Part shown: piece by piece, positions 16,869 through 26,420 of the stretch | Layout of the letters: each line of letters opens with the position of its first letter | How positions within the stretch are numbered: the stretch's first letter is position 1 | DNA from: Methanobacteriota archaeon | GTDB taxonomy: Archaea; Thermoplasmatota; Poseidoniia; Poseidoniales; Thalassarchaeaceae | DNA length: 64,000 bases | Direction of reading: 5' to 3' | Assembly: GCA_002720055.1 (NCBI GenBank) | Contig: PBGH01000014.1 | Coordinates: 11,013 to 75,012, forward strand | Translations under genes and position numbers: made by a program | Notes under the pieces: model-generated | Databases searched by the model: none | Seen by the model: only the letters and a program-made list of their open reading frames with translations | What the model was told of the DNA's origin: nothing

Positions 16869-17651
16869 GTGCGAGTCGTATCATGGAACCTAAATGGGAT
16901 CAGGGCCGCCCATAGAAAGGGGCTAGCAGATTTCATTGAAAGAATAGATGCAGATGTGATGCTCTTCCAAGAAGTCAGAGCTCTTCCCGAGCAGATGCCA
17001 AAGGAATGGACTGAGCCCGAGGGTTATGAGGTGATTTGGCATCCCGCCCAAAAGAAAGGTTACTCTGGAGTCATGTCCTGTTCAAGAGTAGGTATGGTCG
17101 AGCTTGGAAGGGGGATTGATACGAAATTAGACGAGACAAGAGATCCCGAAGGAAGGGTATTAGTAACAAAACACCAGAATCTAAGTTGTGTAAATATGTA
17201 TCTTCCAAACGGTTCTTCCAGAGAAGAAAGACAGCACTACAAGGATCAGTGGCTTGAAGATATGCTTGTTTGGAGCTATCAGTTTCTAGATTCCACCAAA
17301 CCCGCACTTCTTTGTGGAGATTTGAATATAGCTCACACTGAGGATGACATATGGGACCCAGTAGGCAACAAGCGCACCTCAGGTTTCTTACAGCATGAGA
17401 GAGAGTGGTTCGATAGAATGCTAGAAGCGGGTTGGAGCGACCTTCTCAGAATTCACGTAGGACCTATGAAGGGGCCATATTCTTGGTGGTCAAACTTTCG
17501 TAGAGCTAGGGAGAGGGATAGAGGTTGGAGGATTGATTACATTCTGGCAAATAAAGTGGCCAGGCCAATGATGCAATCAGCTCAGATAATGAGAGAAGGA
17601 GGCCTAGTTGTTTCTGATCACGCTCCAGTGATAGTAGATATTAATCTTTAA
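16869..17651 (+). CDS. xthA: Exodeoxyribonuclease III family AP endonuclease
   Basis: Mg-dependent AP endonuclease / 3' exonuclease of base-excision repair. The full series of family motifs is present in 260 residues: WNLNGIRAA, LFQEVRAL (metal Glu), NMYLPNGSS, LLCGDLNIAHTEDDI, GWSDLLR, YSWWSNFRRA and the C-terminal SDHAPVIVD with catalytic Asp-His. GTG at 16869 is the only sensible start, because the nearby ATG at 16862 is out of frame. It lies 10 bases behind the permease stop, so the two may share a transcript, although their functions look unrelated. Confidence 0.94.
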   Translation: MRVVSWNLNGIRAAHRKGLADFIERIDADVMLFQEVRALPEQMPKEWTEPEGYEVIWHPAQKKGYSGVMSCSRVGMVELGRGIDTKLDETRDPEGRVLVTKHQNLSCVNMYLPNGSSREERQHYKDQWLEDMLVWSYQFLDSTKPALLCGDLNIAHTEDDIWDPVGNKRTSGFLQHEREWFDRMLEAGWSDLLRIHVGPMKGPYSWWSNFRRARERDRGWRIDYILANKVARPMMQSAQIMREGGLVVSDHAPVIVDINL

Positions 17652-17702
17652 TCAATTCGTAAAAAAGAAGAGAAGCCTCTACAAGGGACCATTCAAGAGA
17701 GT

Positions 17703-18515
17703 ATGCAATCACGGGATTTCATGGGAGATCAACTTTCTAGTCGCTTGGAAACTATTCTTCCTGGGGGTAAAGGGGTTTGGATACCCATGGACCATGGAGC
17801 ATCCCGATTCCCCGAATCCGGTCTTGAAGATACCGATTCAGCCGTAGATGCCGCAATTGAGGGTGGGGCGGATGCTATAATAATGCATAAGGGACCAGTA
17901 AGTTACCACGTAATTCGCACTGGATGGAATCGTTTTGTCTGCCACACCTCTGTTTCTACAGTTCATGGAGGGACTCGCTCTCAGGATAAGATTCTCGTAG
18001 CAGGGGCATCGGAGGGTATTTCCAGAGGGGCAGTAGCAGTCTCAGCACAGGTCAACCTAGGCGATTCAGCAGAACCAGAAATGATCAAAAGGATTGGTAG
18101 AATTACCACAGAAGCTCAAAAAATGGGAGTTCCTGTATTGGGAATGTTCTACCCAAGAGGAGAAAATCTTTGTTTGGATGTTTCCGACCAAACAGGCGGG
18201 ATTGCCCATGCCGCGAGACTAGCTTGGGAGTTAGGTTGTAACGTGGTAAAGGTGCCTTGGACCGGATCAGAGGAATCATTCAGAATTGTAACATCATCGG
18301 TACCAATACCAGTTCTTCTATCCGGGGGGCCGAAAGAACTAACAAATTCAGGGTTACTGAAGCTTGTCGAGAAATCAGTTAATTCTGGAGGATCAGGCGT
18401 CTGTATGGGGCGACATATTTTCGCCTCAGAAGATCCAGCCTCTCTAATTAGATCTCTAAGAGCTATAGTCCATGATGGAGCGAATTCCGAAGAGGCATCA
18501 AGACACTTGAGGTGA
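17703..18515 (+). CDS. aroA': 2-amino-3,7-dideoxy-D-threo-hept-6-ulosonate synthase (archaeal shikimate entry enzyme)
   Basis: Class I aldolase-fold enzyme that starts the archaeal route to 3-dehydroquinate from aspartate semialdehyde and 6-deoxy-5-ketofructose phosphate, in place of DAHP synthase. Motifs: WIPMDHGASRFP near the N-terminus, ISRGAVAVSAQVNLGD, the Schiff-base lysine in NVVKVPWTG, and LLSGGPKE for phosphate binding. At 270 residues it matches the family. A fructose-bisphosphate aldolase role is possible from sequence alone, but the directly following aroB' supports the shikimate role. Start ATG 17703; Met8 is an alternative. First gene of the four-gene aro operon. Confidence 0.92.
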   Translation: MQSRDFMGDQLSSRLETILPGGKGVWIPMDHGASRFPESGLEDTDSAVDAAIEGGADAIIMHKGPVSYHVIRTGWNRFVCHTSVSTVHGGTRSQDKILVAGASEGISRGAVAVSAQVNLGDSAEPEMIKRIGRITTEAQKMGVPVLGMFYPRGENLCLDVSDQTGGIAHAARLAWELGCNVVKVPWTGSEESFRIVTSSVPIPVLLSGGPKELTNSGLLKLVEKSVNSGGSGVCMGRHIFASEDPASLIRSLRAIVHDGANSEEASRHLR

Positions 18516-18519
18516 GAAA

Positions 18520-19455
18520 TTGCAGATCTGGCTAGATTCGCCCACAAATGACTATTCCGGTGATAATATTGTAAGCAGGCAATGGAGAGGAAGCTCTAGT
18601 GATGTTTCAGAGATCTTTATTGAGAATTCTTTTGATCAGGAAGATGCAATATCATTAATCGGTTTAGTCCCATGGATTTTAGTAAGATTTTCTGACTGGA
18701 CAATGGTCCCATTAGAAAATCTGATCGCCAATTCTAGAGGTTCAGGAACAAGAATAGCCGTGGCAATAGAAGACAAAATAGAATTGAATGGAGCAGTATT
18801 TTCACTTGGTGGAGGAGTGGATGCCGTCTTGGTTTCCTCAGATCTGGTCGATGAAGCAGCAATTATGGCGGGAGAAAGACTGGAATTTGAAGAGAGTGAA
18901 AATGAAACCGCGCTTCCAATTATTGAAGCAGAAGTCACATCCGTCGAATCCGCAGGAATCGGAGAAAGAGTTTGTATAGACCTAACTAGGAGGTTACATA
19001 TCGGCCAGGGAATACCCGTAGGCTCTCTTTCAAGCAGTCTCTGTCTTGTTCATGGAGAGACCATCTCTTCTGACTTCGTACCCACTAGACCTTTCAGAGT
19101 AAACGCTGGAGCTATCCATTCCTATGTTCTACTTCCTGATGGCACGACAAAATACCTCAGTGAATTGATATCAGGTGACGAAGTAGCTGTGGCTTCAGAA
19201 TCAGGATTACAAGAGTCGGCCACTATTGGGAGATTGAAAATTGAAACTCGACCTCTTATTTTAATCAGGTTTACTGCAGATGATAAACAAGGACAAATTG
19301 TGGCCCAGCAAGCGGAGACGGTTAGGTTGGTCGCCCCCTCGAAGGAGCCAATTTCAGTCACGGATTTGTCCAAAGGAGACTCTATATCAATAATTTCAGA
19401 TTCCAGAATGCGCCATGTAGGCATTGCAGTCGAATCAAAGGTGGTGGAAAAGTGA
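18520..19455 (+). CDS. aroB': 3-dehydroquinate synthase, archaeal type II
   Basis: Oxidative deamination and cyclisation of the AroA' product to 3-dehydroquinate; unrelated to bacterial AroB. Diagnostic stretches are VNAGAIHSYVLLPDG and KYLSELISGDEVAVA in the C-terminal half. The 311-residue length is close to the family. The start is TTG at 18520, four bases after the aroA' stop, with GAGGTG five bases upstream; no ATG fits. The end overlaps the kinase start, so translation is probably coupled. Confidence 0.93.
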   Translation: MQIWLDSPTNDYSGDNIVSRQWRGSSSDVSEIFIENSFDQEDAISLIGLVPWILVRFSDWTMVPLENLIANSRGSGTRIAVAIEDKIELNGAVFSLGGGVDAVLVSSDLVDEAAIMAGERLEFEESENETALPIIEAEVTSVESAGIGERVCIDLTRRLHIGQGIPVGSLSSSLCLVHGETISSDFVPTRPFRVNAGAIHSYVLLPDGTTKYLSELISGDEVAVASESGLQESATIGRLKIETRPLILIRFTADDKQGQIVAQQAETVRLVAPSKEPISVTDLSKGDSISIISDSRMRHVGIAVESKVVEK

Positions 19456-20309
19456 AAACTATAGGGAGGGGTTCAGCAAGAGGTGGAATTTCTATTCTCC
19501 ATGCCGCAGGACTTGGAAAGGGATGCTCTGTAGGTTTAGACCTAATTACAGAGGTACAGATAGTTGACTCAGAAATAGTAGTGGAGTATGATAAGCATGG
19601 AATTCTTGATTCGGTCGAGAAGTGCTGGAGGGAGGAAAATCTCCCGATTCCATCTAGATTAGGATGGTTAGTTGAGAGCTCGATCCCTATCGGACAGGGC
19701 CTAAAATCAAGCTCTGCATTGGCCTGTGCAGCATTAAGAGCATTGAATAATTGTTCATGGGCAGGATTGAATAATTCTAAGATAGCTGATCTTGCCTCTA
19801 AATCTCAGAAAATCTCTGGGTGTTCAATTACCGGTAGTCTGGATGACGCATTCGCATCACTAGAGCCAGGTTGGAAATTAGTGGACCCAGAGATGAGCGC
19901 CTCCGAATCAATAATTTTAGAAGGTGAGATGAACCCAAATCTTTCGGTAATTATTTTACTTCGTGGAAATAGAAAAGAGAGCATTTCGAAGAGTATTCTT
20001 TCTACTCAGATACCTATGTTTGAGAGATCATTGGCTTCCATAATGGCCGGCTCTCCATTAGATTCAATTTCATCAAACGGGTTAGCAGTCGCCGCGGCGA
20101 CAAATGATCATGAAGCACTTAGGATAAGTAATATGTGCATCGCTTCAGGAGCAATGGCATGCGGAGTATCTGGATCTGGACCAGCAATAGCACTGGTCTG
20201 TTATGAAGAAGAATCAGAAACTCTCCTCAGCACAATTTCAAATTTCGGGTTTGAAGCAATTTCTACAAGATTTTCTTCTGTAGACGGAATTAGTGGGGAG
20301 GCATTCTGA
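19452..20309 (+). CDS. aroK: Shikimate kinase, archaeal GHMP type
   Basis: Phosphorylates shikimate using the GHMP fold found in archaea instead of the bacterial P-loop kinase. Motifs are the ATP-binding PIGQGLKSSSALACAALRAL and the C-terminal VSGSGPAIALVC. The 285-residue length fits. GTG at 19452 overlaps the aroB' stop by four bases. Its place between aroB' and aroC makes the shikimate assignment much firmer than for an isolated GHMP kinase. Confidence 0.92.
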   Translation: MKTIGRGSARGGISILHAAGLGKGCSVGLDLITEVQIVDSEIVVEYDKHGILDSVEKCWREENLPIPSRLGWLVESSIPIGQGLKSSSALACAALRALNNCSWAGLNNSKIADLASKSQKISGCSITGSLDDAFASLEPGWKLVDPEMSASESIILEGEMNPNLSVIILLRGNRKESISKSILSTQIPMFERSLASIMAGSPLDSISSNGLAVAAATNDHEALRISNMCIASGAMACGVSGSGPAIALVCYEEESETLLSTISNFGFEAISTRFSSVDGISGEAF

Positions 20310-21451
20310 TGGGAATGGATCTTGGTGAAAATATCAAAGTGACTATTTTCGGAGAAAGCCATGGAAAGTGTGTAGGGGCATTGGTCGAAGGAATTCCTCC
20401 CGGGACTAAGATTGACAGGAAGGCGTTAATTGAGGATTTGGATAGGAGAAAACCTGGGAGAAGGGGACTTTCTTCAAGAGCCGAGATTGATGACTGTGAA
20501 ATCCTATCCGGGGTATATGATGGGAAGGCAACAGGCTGGCCAATTCTGATGGTTGCCATGAACTCTGATGCTCGTTCAAAAGACTATGACTTCCTTCCCG
20601 ACCACCCCAGACCGGGTCATGCAGATATGGGTGAAGCAATCTGGTCAAAGGGATTCTACGACCCCCGTGGAGGGGGATCTCATTCTGCTAGACTAACGCT
20701 GGGCATAGTCGCCGCAGGAAGTCAAGTAAGATCCATTTTGGATGAAGTCGGATGGACTTGCGATGCTCATCTCCACAAAGTGGGAGAAATTAGTACAAGA
20801 CCCCTTTTTCAATTAAGAAAAATGAAACTACAACCAGAAGATCCAACAATGAAGAGACTTAATTGTAGAGATCCAGATGTAGCACCAATGATGGATGATT
20901 TTATCAAAAAGATTAGAAAAGATAGGGACTCAATCGGATCAGTTGTTGAGTTGATTATCGAGGGTCTTCCCATAGGCTTGGGAGATCCCTGGTTTGATGG
21001 AATAGAACCCTCTCTTGCTAGAGGATTAATGGCGATTCCCGGTGCTAGGGCAATAGAGTTTGCAAGTGGAATAAAATCTTCCTCAATGAGGGGGTCTGAG
21101 AATAATGATATGTGGGTCTCAGGGCCAGATTCTCCAATTCTTGAGAAATCTGAAGATGGAAAGGCAGACGGTGCACTAGGAGGTAGATCAACAGGAGCGC
21201 CGCTGAGAGTTTTGATCCATTTCAAACCACCTAGCAGCCTTCCTAGAGAACAATTCACCCTTCATCTCCCAAGTAACGAGACTAGGTCGCTCAAGGTCGG
21301 AGGTAGACATGACCCAGTTATCGGGCCACGCGCAGTTCCTGTAGTTCAAGCAGTGGCAATGTTGGTGATTTGCGATCTTGGAATTTCCGGAGGATTTCTA
21401 AATCCTAAGAGCGATTCTCTAGATACTGCTGAAACCTTAGTGGAAGATTGA
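20309..21451 (+). CDS. aroC: Chorismate synthase
   Basis: FMN-dependent elimination of phosphate from EPSP to give chorismate. Family signatures: FGESHGKCVGALVEGIPPG, RRKPGRRGLSS, HPRPGHADMGE, GGGSHSARLTLGIVAAG and the C-terminal GGRHDPVIGPRAVPV. The 380-residue length is typical. The start overlaps the previous stop as TGATG, with GGGGAGG just upstream. The last 47 bases overlap, antisense, the 3' end of the convergent membrane protein gene. Dehydroquinase, shikimate dehydrogenase and EPSP synthase are absent from this window. Confidence 0.96.
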   Translation: MGMDLGENIKVTIFGESHGKCVGALVEGIPPGTKIDRKALIEDLDRRKPGRRGLSSRAEIDDCEILSGVYDGKATGWPILMVAMNSDARSKDYDFLPDHPRPGHADMGEAIWSKGFYDPRGGGSHSARLTLGIVAAGSQVRSILDEVGWTCDAHLHKVGEISTRPLFQLRKMKLQPEDPTMKRLNCRDPDVAPMMDDFIKKIRKDRDSIGSVVELIIEGLPIGLGDPWFDGIEPSLARGLMAIPGARAIEFASGIKSSSMRGSENNDMWVSGPDSPILEKSEDGKADGALGGRSTGAPLRVLIHFKPPSSLPREQFTLHLPSNETRSLKVGGRHDPVIGPRAVPVVQAVAMLVICDLGISGGFLNPKSDSLDTAETLVED

Positions 21452-22340
21452 TTGCGAACATAGATGCAATGATCAAGAAGACTAGAATTGTTCCAAGAGC
21501 AACCCCGTAAACACTAGTCAGCTCTACACTTTCTTCAAGCCTATTGGCCGCAACAGGATCTAGAACTCCTATGAATAGCGGAACAATGAAGTTGATGAAA
21601 AGCGTAAGAGTAGCCACAATAGCAGCCACTGCCGGAGTATAGCCCAATGCTCTTCTATATCTATCCGAGATACTTTTGACATTCATTACGTAAACCTCTC
21701 CTCTTCTGATTGATGTATCGAGCATAGAGAACCGTATCACTCCACTGGATATTTCCATGTAGACAACCAGGAAAACAGCATAAAATATGAGAAGGAATTT
21801 CTGTATGACTTCATTTTCTAGGAATCCGAGGCCCCCCAAGCCAAACTCTACTTTACTGCCTGCAAATCTTATAGTCACCAGAATAAGAGCGACGTATGAT
21901 ACTAGGATGAAACGTTGATCCCTTTGCCAAGTGCCCCATAAACCACAAACTAGGCCCGAAATAATTAGCAACCAGTGTAAGCCCAATCCCAGAATTCCGA
22001 GGCCTATTTCATTTGTTGCCGTAAACCACACCGTTCCTGAAACAGGAGTCAGCACAAAGGTAAGAAATCCTAGGACCAAAAGAGAACCAATCGCTCCCAT
22101 TTGCAAGGTAATAACCATCTTGTTGGGAGGTACAAATTCTCTATTCACCAATATCGGGCCGCCAAAAATAGCGTCTATCCAATTGGGTATAGCAACCTCT
22201 GGTACGGCATCATCCGGTATCCCCGTGTCTCTTTTCATCTCTCCTGCAGCCTTCTTCCTACTCGGAGCGGAGGAACGCACGACCTTTCCTTCGTAGAGGT
22301 GAGAAGTGTCTACCGGGCCCTTCCCTTGTTCCGCCATCAT
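21405..22340 (-). CDS. Multi-pass membrane protein of the MoxR-DUF58 operon
   Basis: 311 residues with a soluble N-terminal tail of about 70 and six to eight hydrophobic segments afterwards (for example IGSLLVLGFLTFVLTP, LLIISGLVCGLWG, ATLTLFINFIVPLFIGVL, LGTILVFLIIASMFAI). I do not recognise a named family. It starts seven bases after the DUF58 gene, behind GGGGTGTA, and is the last gene of the operon DUF4350-MoxR-DUF58-this gene. Its place suggests a membrane component handled by the MoxR system (inference). The 3' end runs 47 bases into the aroC coding region on the other strand. Confidence 0.75.
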   Translation of the reverse strand: MMAEQGKGPVDTSHLYEGKVVRSSAPSRKKAAGEMKRDTGIPDDAVPEVAIPNWIDAIFGGPILVNREFVPPNKMVITLQMGAIGSLLVLGFLTFVLTPVSGTVWFTATNEIGLGILGLGLHWLLIISGLVCGLWGTWQRDQRFILVSYVALILVTIRFAGSKVEFGLGGLGFLENEVIQKFLLIFYAVFLVVYMEISSGVIRFSMLDTSIRRGEVYVMNVKSISDRYRRALGYTPAVAAIVATLTLFINFIVPLFIGVLDPVAANRLEESVELTSVYGVALGTILVFLIIASMFAINLPLRFQQYLENRS

Positions 22341-22347
22341 TACACCC

Positions 22348-23673
22348 CTAGAATCCCCTAGCCCCGGCTAGCGCAGTAAAGAGAAGCATATCTGGCTCCC
22401 AATCCATAACATGAGCGCCCAATCCTCTAAGTTCAGTCATTAAGATATCTCTTTCCGTCTTGAGAACCTCATATCCAGTACGATCAATCCTTCTCGCATC
22501 GAACTCAAACTCAAGGCTACTCGGAGAAAGCACCGTAACCTCGAAACTCCTAGCTCTAAGATCCCTAACCGCATCAACTATTGTGGGGTCATCCTCAAGT
22601 GGAGATAAAATGATTATCGGACTTCCTCTATGGATATGAGGCATAATTCGATTAGTTACAATCTTTAGAGGCGTATTCCCCTTGGCCATTGCTCCTGCGA
22701 GCTTTGTTAGGACTATGTATAACTGCTTCTTTCCAGTATCTCTGTCAACAGAGACTATCTCATCCCCATAAACAACAAGACCTACTGAATCCCTTCTTGA
22801 GAGAAAGTACTGAGTTAGACTCGCTGCAGCTCTTGTACTGTAAACCAGAGAGTTTCTACTTACTGGTCCGGTTTCACTTACTGATCTGCTATCCACTATG
22901 ATGATCACATCACTTACTGCATCCCTCTCGAACTCATTGACCATCATCTTTCCATCTTGTCTTGCCGTAGCCTTCCAATTAATTTTCCTCATTGGATCAC
23001 CTGGAAGATATTCCCTTAGATTGTAGAAATTCGAACCTTCTCCAGGATTTCGAATATTTACTGCTCCTGTGAAAATTTTCGGTACCCTACTCTTAATCAT
23101 TGCATCCTTGATATCTTCCATCTTTGGAAAAACCAAGAAGTCATCATAAAGCTGAATCTCTTTTTCATTATGGAATAAACCCAACTCGTCCTGAACTCTG
23201 ATACAGACGGGGCCAATAGTGTAGAACCCTCTTAGAGGTGTCTCGATTGTGTAAGAAATCTCAGTCTCTCTCTGAGGACCTATTTCCATGAGAACATAGT
23301 TCGCTCCCTTCTTTATCCTCATCACCTCAGGAACCCTATCTCTAAGTTCGAGTACCTTAGCTATATTCGATCGATTTTGTATCCTTAATGTTACATCAAT
23401 TTCTCCATCTTCAAAAACTCTCGAGGATGAGGTCTTCCTCATAGCTACGATACTCTGGAGCTGCACCCCCTCATCCATCTTAGAGTCCTCAATTCTTCTC
23501 CCAGAGGATGCAACATCACCGTGAGCCGTCCTTAGTGCAGCCCAAGTGAGAAAAGATAGAAGGACTACAGCAACGGTTACCAACTGTTGGTTTCTCAATA
23601 CTAGGCCTAGTAGGTACATAGCCACCGAAAGTGACGCGAACATCGCTGACTTTCGGCTCCAGGCCACCTTCAC
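22348..23673 (-). CDS. DUF58 domain protein
   Basis: Two N-terminal membrane helices (about 9-45), a beta-rich middle region, and the DUF58 core, recognisable from GSNFYNLREYLPGDPMRKIN followed by WKATARQDGKMMVNEFE. The part after it resembles a von Willebrand A-type fold (VIIIVDSRS). DUF58 proteins nearly always accompany MoxR ATPases and are thought to help in assembly or activation of protein complexes or metal centres. Start GTG 23673, 11 bases after moxR. The molecular role is unknown. Confidence 0.9.
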   Translation of the reverse strand: MKVAWSRKSAMFASLSVAMYLLGLVLRNQQLVTVAVVLLSFLTWAALRTAHGDVASSGRRIEDSKMDEGVQLQSIVAMRKTSSSRVFEDGEIDVTLRIQNRSNIAKVLELRDRVPEVMRIKKGANYVLMEIGPQRETEISYTIETPLRGFYTIGPVCIRVQDELGLFHNEKEIQLYDDFLVFPKMEDIKDAMIKSRVPKIFTGAVNIRNPGEGSNFYNLREYLPGDPMRKINWKATARQDGKMMVNEFERDAVSDVIIIVDSRSVSETGPVSRNSLVYSTRAAASLTQYFLSRRDSVGLVVYGDEIVSVDRDTGKKQLYIVLTKLAGAMAKGNTPLKIVTNRIMPHIHRGSPIIILSPLEDDPTIVDAVRDLRARSFEVTVLSPSSLEFEFDARRIDRTGYEVLKTERDILMTELRGLGAHVMDWEPDMLLFTALAGARGF

Positions 23674-23684
23674 ACCCCAGCCAA

Positions 23685-24752
23685 TCAGACAGTGGGAACG
23701 TTTGCAGCGTTCTTCCCGTGAAGGATGTCTCTGATGATTTCTCCGCTCTCGAGCCCCTTAATTTGGTGTTCAGGCTTCAGAATGATTCTATGTGCGACTG
23801 CTAGCTCTGCTATGGACTTCACATCATCAGGAGTTACGAAATCCCTCCCTCTCATAGCCGCTACAGCTCTGCTAGTCTTGAGTAATGCTTGGGAACCTCT
23901 AGGCGAGGAACCTACCAGAACTCTCGGGTCCTCCCTCGTTCTAGCAACTATATCTACCATGTATTCCCTAACTGACCTGTCGACGTAAACTTCTTCACAG
24001 GATTGCTGCATCTTTACGACAATACTCGGATCTGTAATACTGTTAACTTCCACTTCGTCAGTCTTTCTGTTTATCCTCCTCTGGAGAATTTCATTCTCAT
24101 CAGCTCTATCAGGATAACCAACCATCATCTTCATCATGAACCTATCCAATTGAGCTTCAGGAAGTGGGTAAGTTCCCTCTTGTTCAACCGGATTCTGTGT
24201 TGCCATAGTTAAGAATGGTGAAGGCAGTTTGTGCGTCACCACTCCAATGGTTACTTGCTTTTCCTGCATGGCTTCGAGCAATGCTGCCTGCGTCTTTGGT
24301 GGTGCTCTGTTAATTTCGTCAGAAAGAAGAAGATTGCAGAAGATCGGTCCGGGCTTGAAAGTGAATTCTCCTTTCTTGGCATCGTAGATATTGGTTCCAG
24401 TGATATCTGCAGGAAGAAGATCAGGGGTGAATTGGACTCTCTTGAAGTCACATCCAAGAGCGTCGGCGAAGGTATTAGTCATCAGTGTCTTAGCTAGACC
24501 TGGAAAATCTTCGAACAGAAGATTTCCGTTAGATAGTATATCGACCATTACATTGTCAATTACATGCGATTTTCCGATGATTACTTTTTGAACCTCAGTG
24601 CTGATTGCTTGTCCCATCGCTCCTGTTGCTGCTAAGACCTCATCTATCTTGTTTGAACCACGAGCCTCCTCAGCCTTCTTGGCTAGAACCGAATCGTGAC
24701 CACCCGTATTTGGTGGTGCTGGCATCCCTTTCGCTGCTTCTGTTTCACTCAT
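23685..24752 (-). CDS. MoxR-family AAA+ ATPase
   Basis: AAA+ chaperone-like ATPase of 355 residues. The Walker A region reads LFEDFPGLAKT and Walker B is LLLSDEINRAPPKTQ, followed by the MoxR signatures ALLEAMQEKQVTIG and MATQNPVEQEGTYPLPEAQ and sensor-2 GSSPRGSQALLKTSR. A hydrophilic N-terminal extension of about 40 residues precedes the domain. ATG follows a clear GGAG. It lies between the DUF4350 gene (18-base gap) and the DUF58 gene. MoxR proteins are known to mature enzyme complexes; the client here is unknown. Confidence 0.93.
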   Translation of the reverse strand: MSETEAAKGMPAPPNTGGHDSVLAKKAEEARGSNKIDEVLAATGAMGQAISTEVQKVIIGKSHVIDNVMVDILSNGNLLFEDFPGLAKTLMTNTFADALGCDFKRVQFTPDLLPADITGTNIYDAKKGEFTFKPGPIFCNLLLSDEINRAPPKTQAALLEAMQEKQVTIGVVTHKLPSPFLTMATQNPVEQEGTYPLPEAQLDRFMMKMMVGYPDRADENEILQRRINRKTDEVEVNSITDPSIVVKMQQSCEEVYVDRSVREYMVDIVARTREDPRVLVGSSPRGSQALLKTSRAVAAMRGRDFVTPDDVKSIAELAVAHRIILKPEHQIKGLESGEIIRDILHGKNAANVPTV

Positions 24753-24769
24753 TTTTTTTTCTCCTTTTC

Positions 24770-26380
24770 TTAGTTATTCTTTCCCCAACGCCTTATTGTT
24801 TGCATCAACTTGCGTAACTCTTGAGGTGTGTACGTCCGGCTTTGGCTATAAGCCAATTCCACAAGTCGAGGATCTCCAATCATCGCCTGAACTTCTGGAG
24901 GCGGAGTTTGAGCCATCTGATCCCTTGTTAAATCGTGATGTACCCTAACTTTGGTTAGGAGGGCCTTTCTCACTCTATCTCTGTAAGATGCGGGATCCAG
25001 CTTCTCAGGTCTCTGGGTAAATTTAGTCAAATCAAAAACGTGCCTCCAGTTTTCTTTCTCAGGAACCACCATCATAGCGACAAGTAGTAAAAGTGCCACA
25101 TTTAGAACAACCAGCCATTTCAAAAATTGATTAGAAGTTAGTAGAACTACGGTTCCCATGGTTTCTACGAAAGGAGCAGAAACAACTCCTGTGACGTGTC
25201 TACTTTCGTCAAAGACAACCTGGAAATTTCCTGGATCGGATCGTATTGGGGCGCTCAAATTGACATTATCAAATTCCATCATATCGTATACTAGGAGCTT
25301 GAAGAATCTTTCATTCCCCCCCCAATCGTTGTTATTCAGAATCTCCTGGGTCCAACAATTATTGCGAGTATATTCGCCAATAGCCGAGCAATCCTCACTG
25401 AGGCCTTGCTCTTGTGCATCGTCTAATTCCCATAGTAGGTTGGAAAAAGCCTCTTCGTCTGAAACGAATACTATACTTCCAGTGACTTCCAGTTCGCCAA
25501 CATTAGCCGCGAAAGCATTTCTACCTTCATTAGCTACTTTATCAAGAACCTTGATTCCAGGGTAGTCAAACCTCATCATTAGTTTCAAATCTCCAGGTGC
25601 AGGATTTTCTGGATTGGTCGGATCCCCATCCTCCATAATGTCAATGAATGCCGAAGAAGAAGCCATCCCAAGAGTCATTATTTCTCTATGTCCAGGATCG
25701 GACAGATCTTCAGGAAGAGGCTCGAACATCATTCCAGTAGGCTCTTTGTACATTACAGGAAGTCTGCAATCTTTTAGACCATCAGGGTTTTCAATCTGGA
25801 ACGCTGAACACCCTTGCATCAGTGCTCCAGGTGACATGTCTGCTACGTCTTGATTGATCGGCGAAGCAGTCCAGACATTCTTCCAATCAATGAACTGTTG
25901 GGACTGCTGAGTATATACCCAATGCTGTTTTTCATCTAATAGTGGCTTACTGAAATCCCTCACTCCAAAAAGATTTGCAAGCCTATCAGCATTTGTATTA
26001 TCTGCAGCTACGATAACCTTCCCACCCTTCTCCGTGACAAAACGATAAATTTCATCGGCTTCCGTTTCATCTATCGGTTTTTCTGGACCTATTACGGCTA
26101 GGAGAGTTCTGTGAGGATCCTTCCAGTCGTTTACCAACATCGGAGTAGACATTGTATTAGCGACGTAATAGCCTTGATCCCTATTCTCTACATACTCATC
26201 CTCGAATGTTTCCCTCATATCCGATATTTGTCCCAATTCTCCCGTTTCATAAGCCGAAAGAGCAGTGGGTTTTCCCACAACGAAGTACATTGGAAGGATA
26301 AGAAGAAGGATTCCAGTAGTAACTACAGAATACAGCACGTTTCTATTAAAGCGCTCTTGGTCATCTATTTCTCGAGCCAT
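24770..26380 (-). CDS. DUF4350-type membrane protein
   Basis: 536 residues: an N-terminal helix (about 16-36), a large outer domain with the nucleotide-binding-like stretch VTEKGGKVIVAADNTNADRL typical of DUF4350, and a second helix (about 424-442, LKWLVVLNVALLLLVAMMVV) followed by a cytoplasmic tail. DUF4350 genes commonly precede MoxR-DUF58 pairs. It is the first gene of this operon. The start ATG is preceded by GGGAGAGGGTGAT. Confidence 0.82.
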   Translation of the reverse strand: MAREIDDQERFNRNVLYSVVTTGILLLILPMYFVVGKPTALSAYETGELGQISDMRETFEDEYVENRDQGYYVANTMSTPMLVNDWKDPHRTLLAVIGPEKPIDETEADEIYRFVTEKGGKVIVAADNTNADRLANLFGVRDFSKPLLDEKQHWVYTQQSQQFIDWKNVWTASPINQDVADMSPGALMQGCSAFQIENPDGLKDCRLPVMYKEPTGMMFEPLPEDLSDPGHREIMTLGMASSSAFIDIMEDGDPTNPENPAPGDLKLMMRFDYPGIKVLDKVANEGRNAFAANVGELEVTGSIVFVSDEEAFSNLLWELDDAQEQGLSEDCSAIGEYTRNNCWTQEILNNNDWGGNERFFKLLVYDMMEFDNVNLSAPIRSDPGNFQVVFDESRHVTGVVSAPFVETMGTVVLLTSNQFLKWLVVLNVALLLLVAMMVVPEKENWRHVFDLTKFTQRPEKLDPASYRDRVRKALLTKVRVHHDLTRDQMAQTPPPEVQAMIGDPRLVELAYSQSRTYTPQELRKLMQTIRRWGKNN

Positions 26381-26420
26381 ATCACCCTCTCCCTATTTCG
26401 GCATGGCCCTAGGTACCGAC

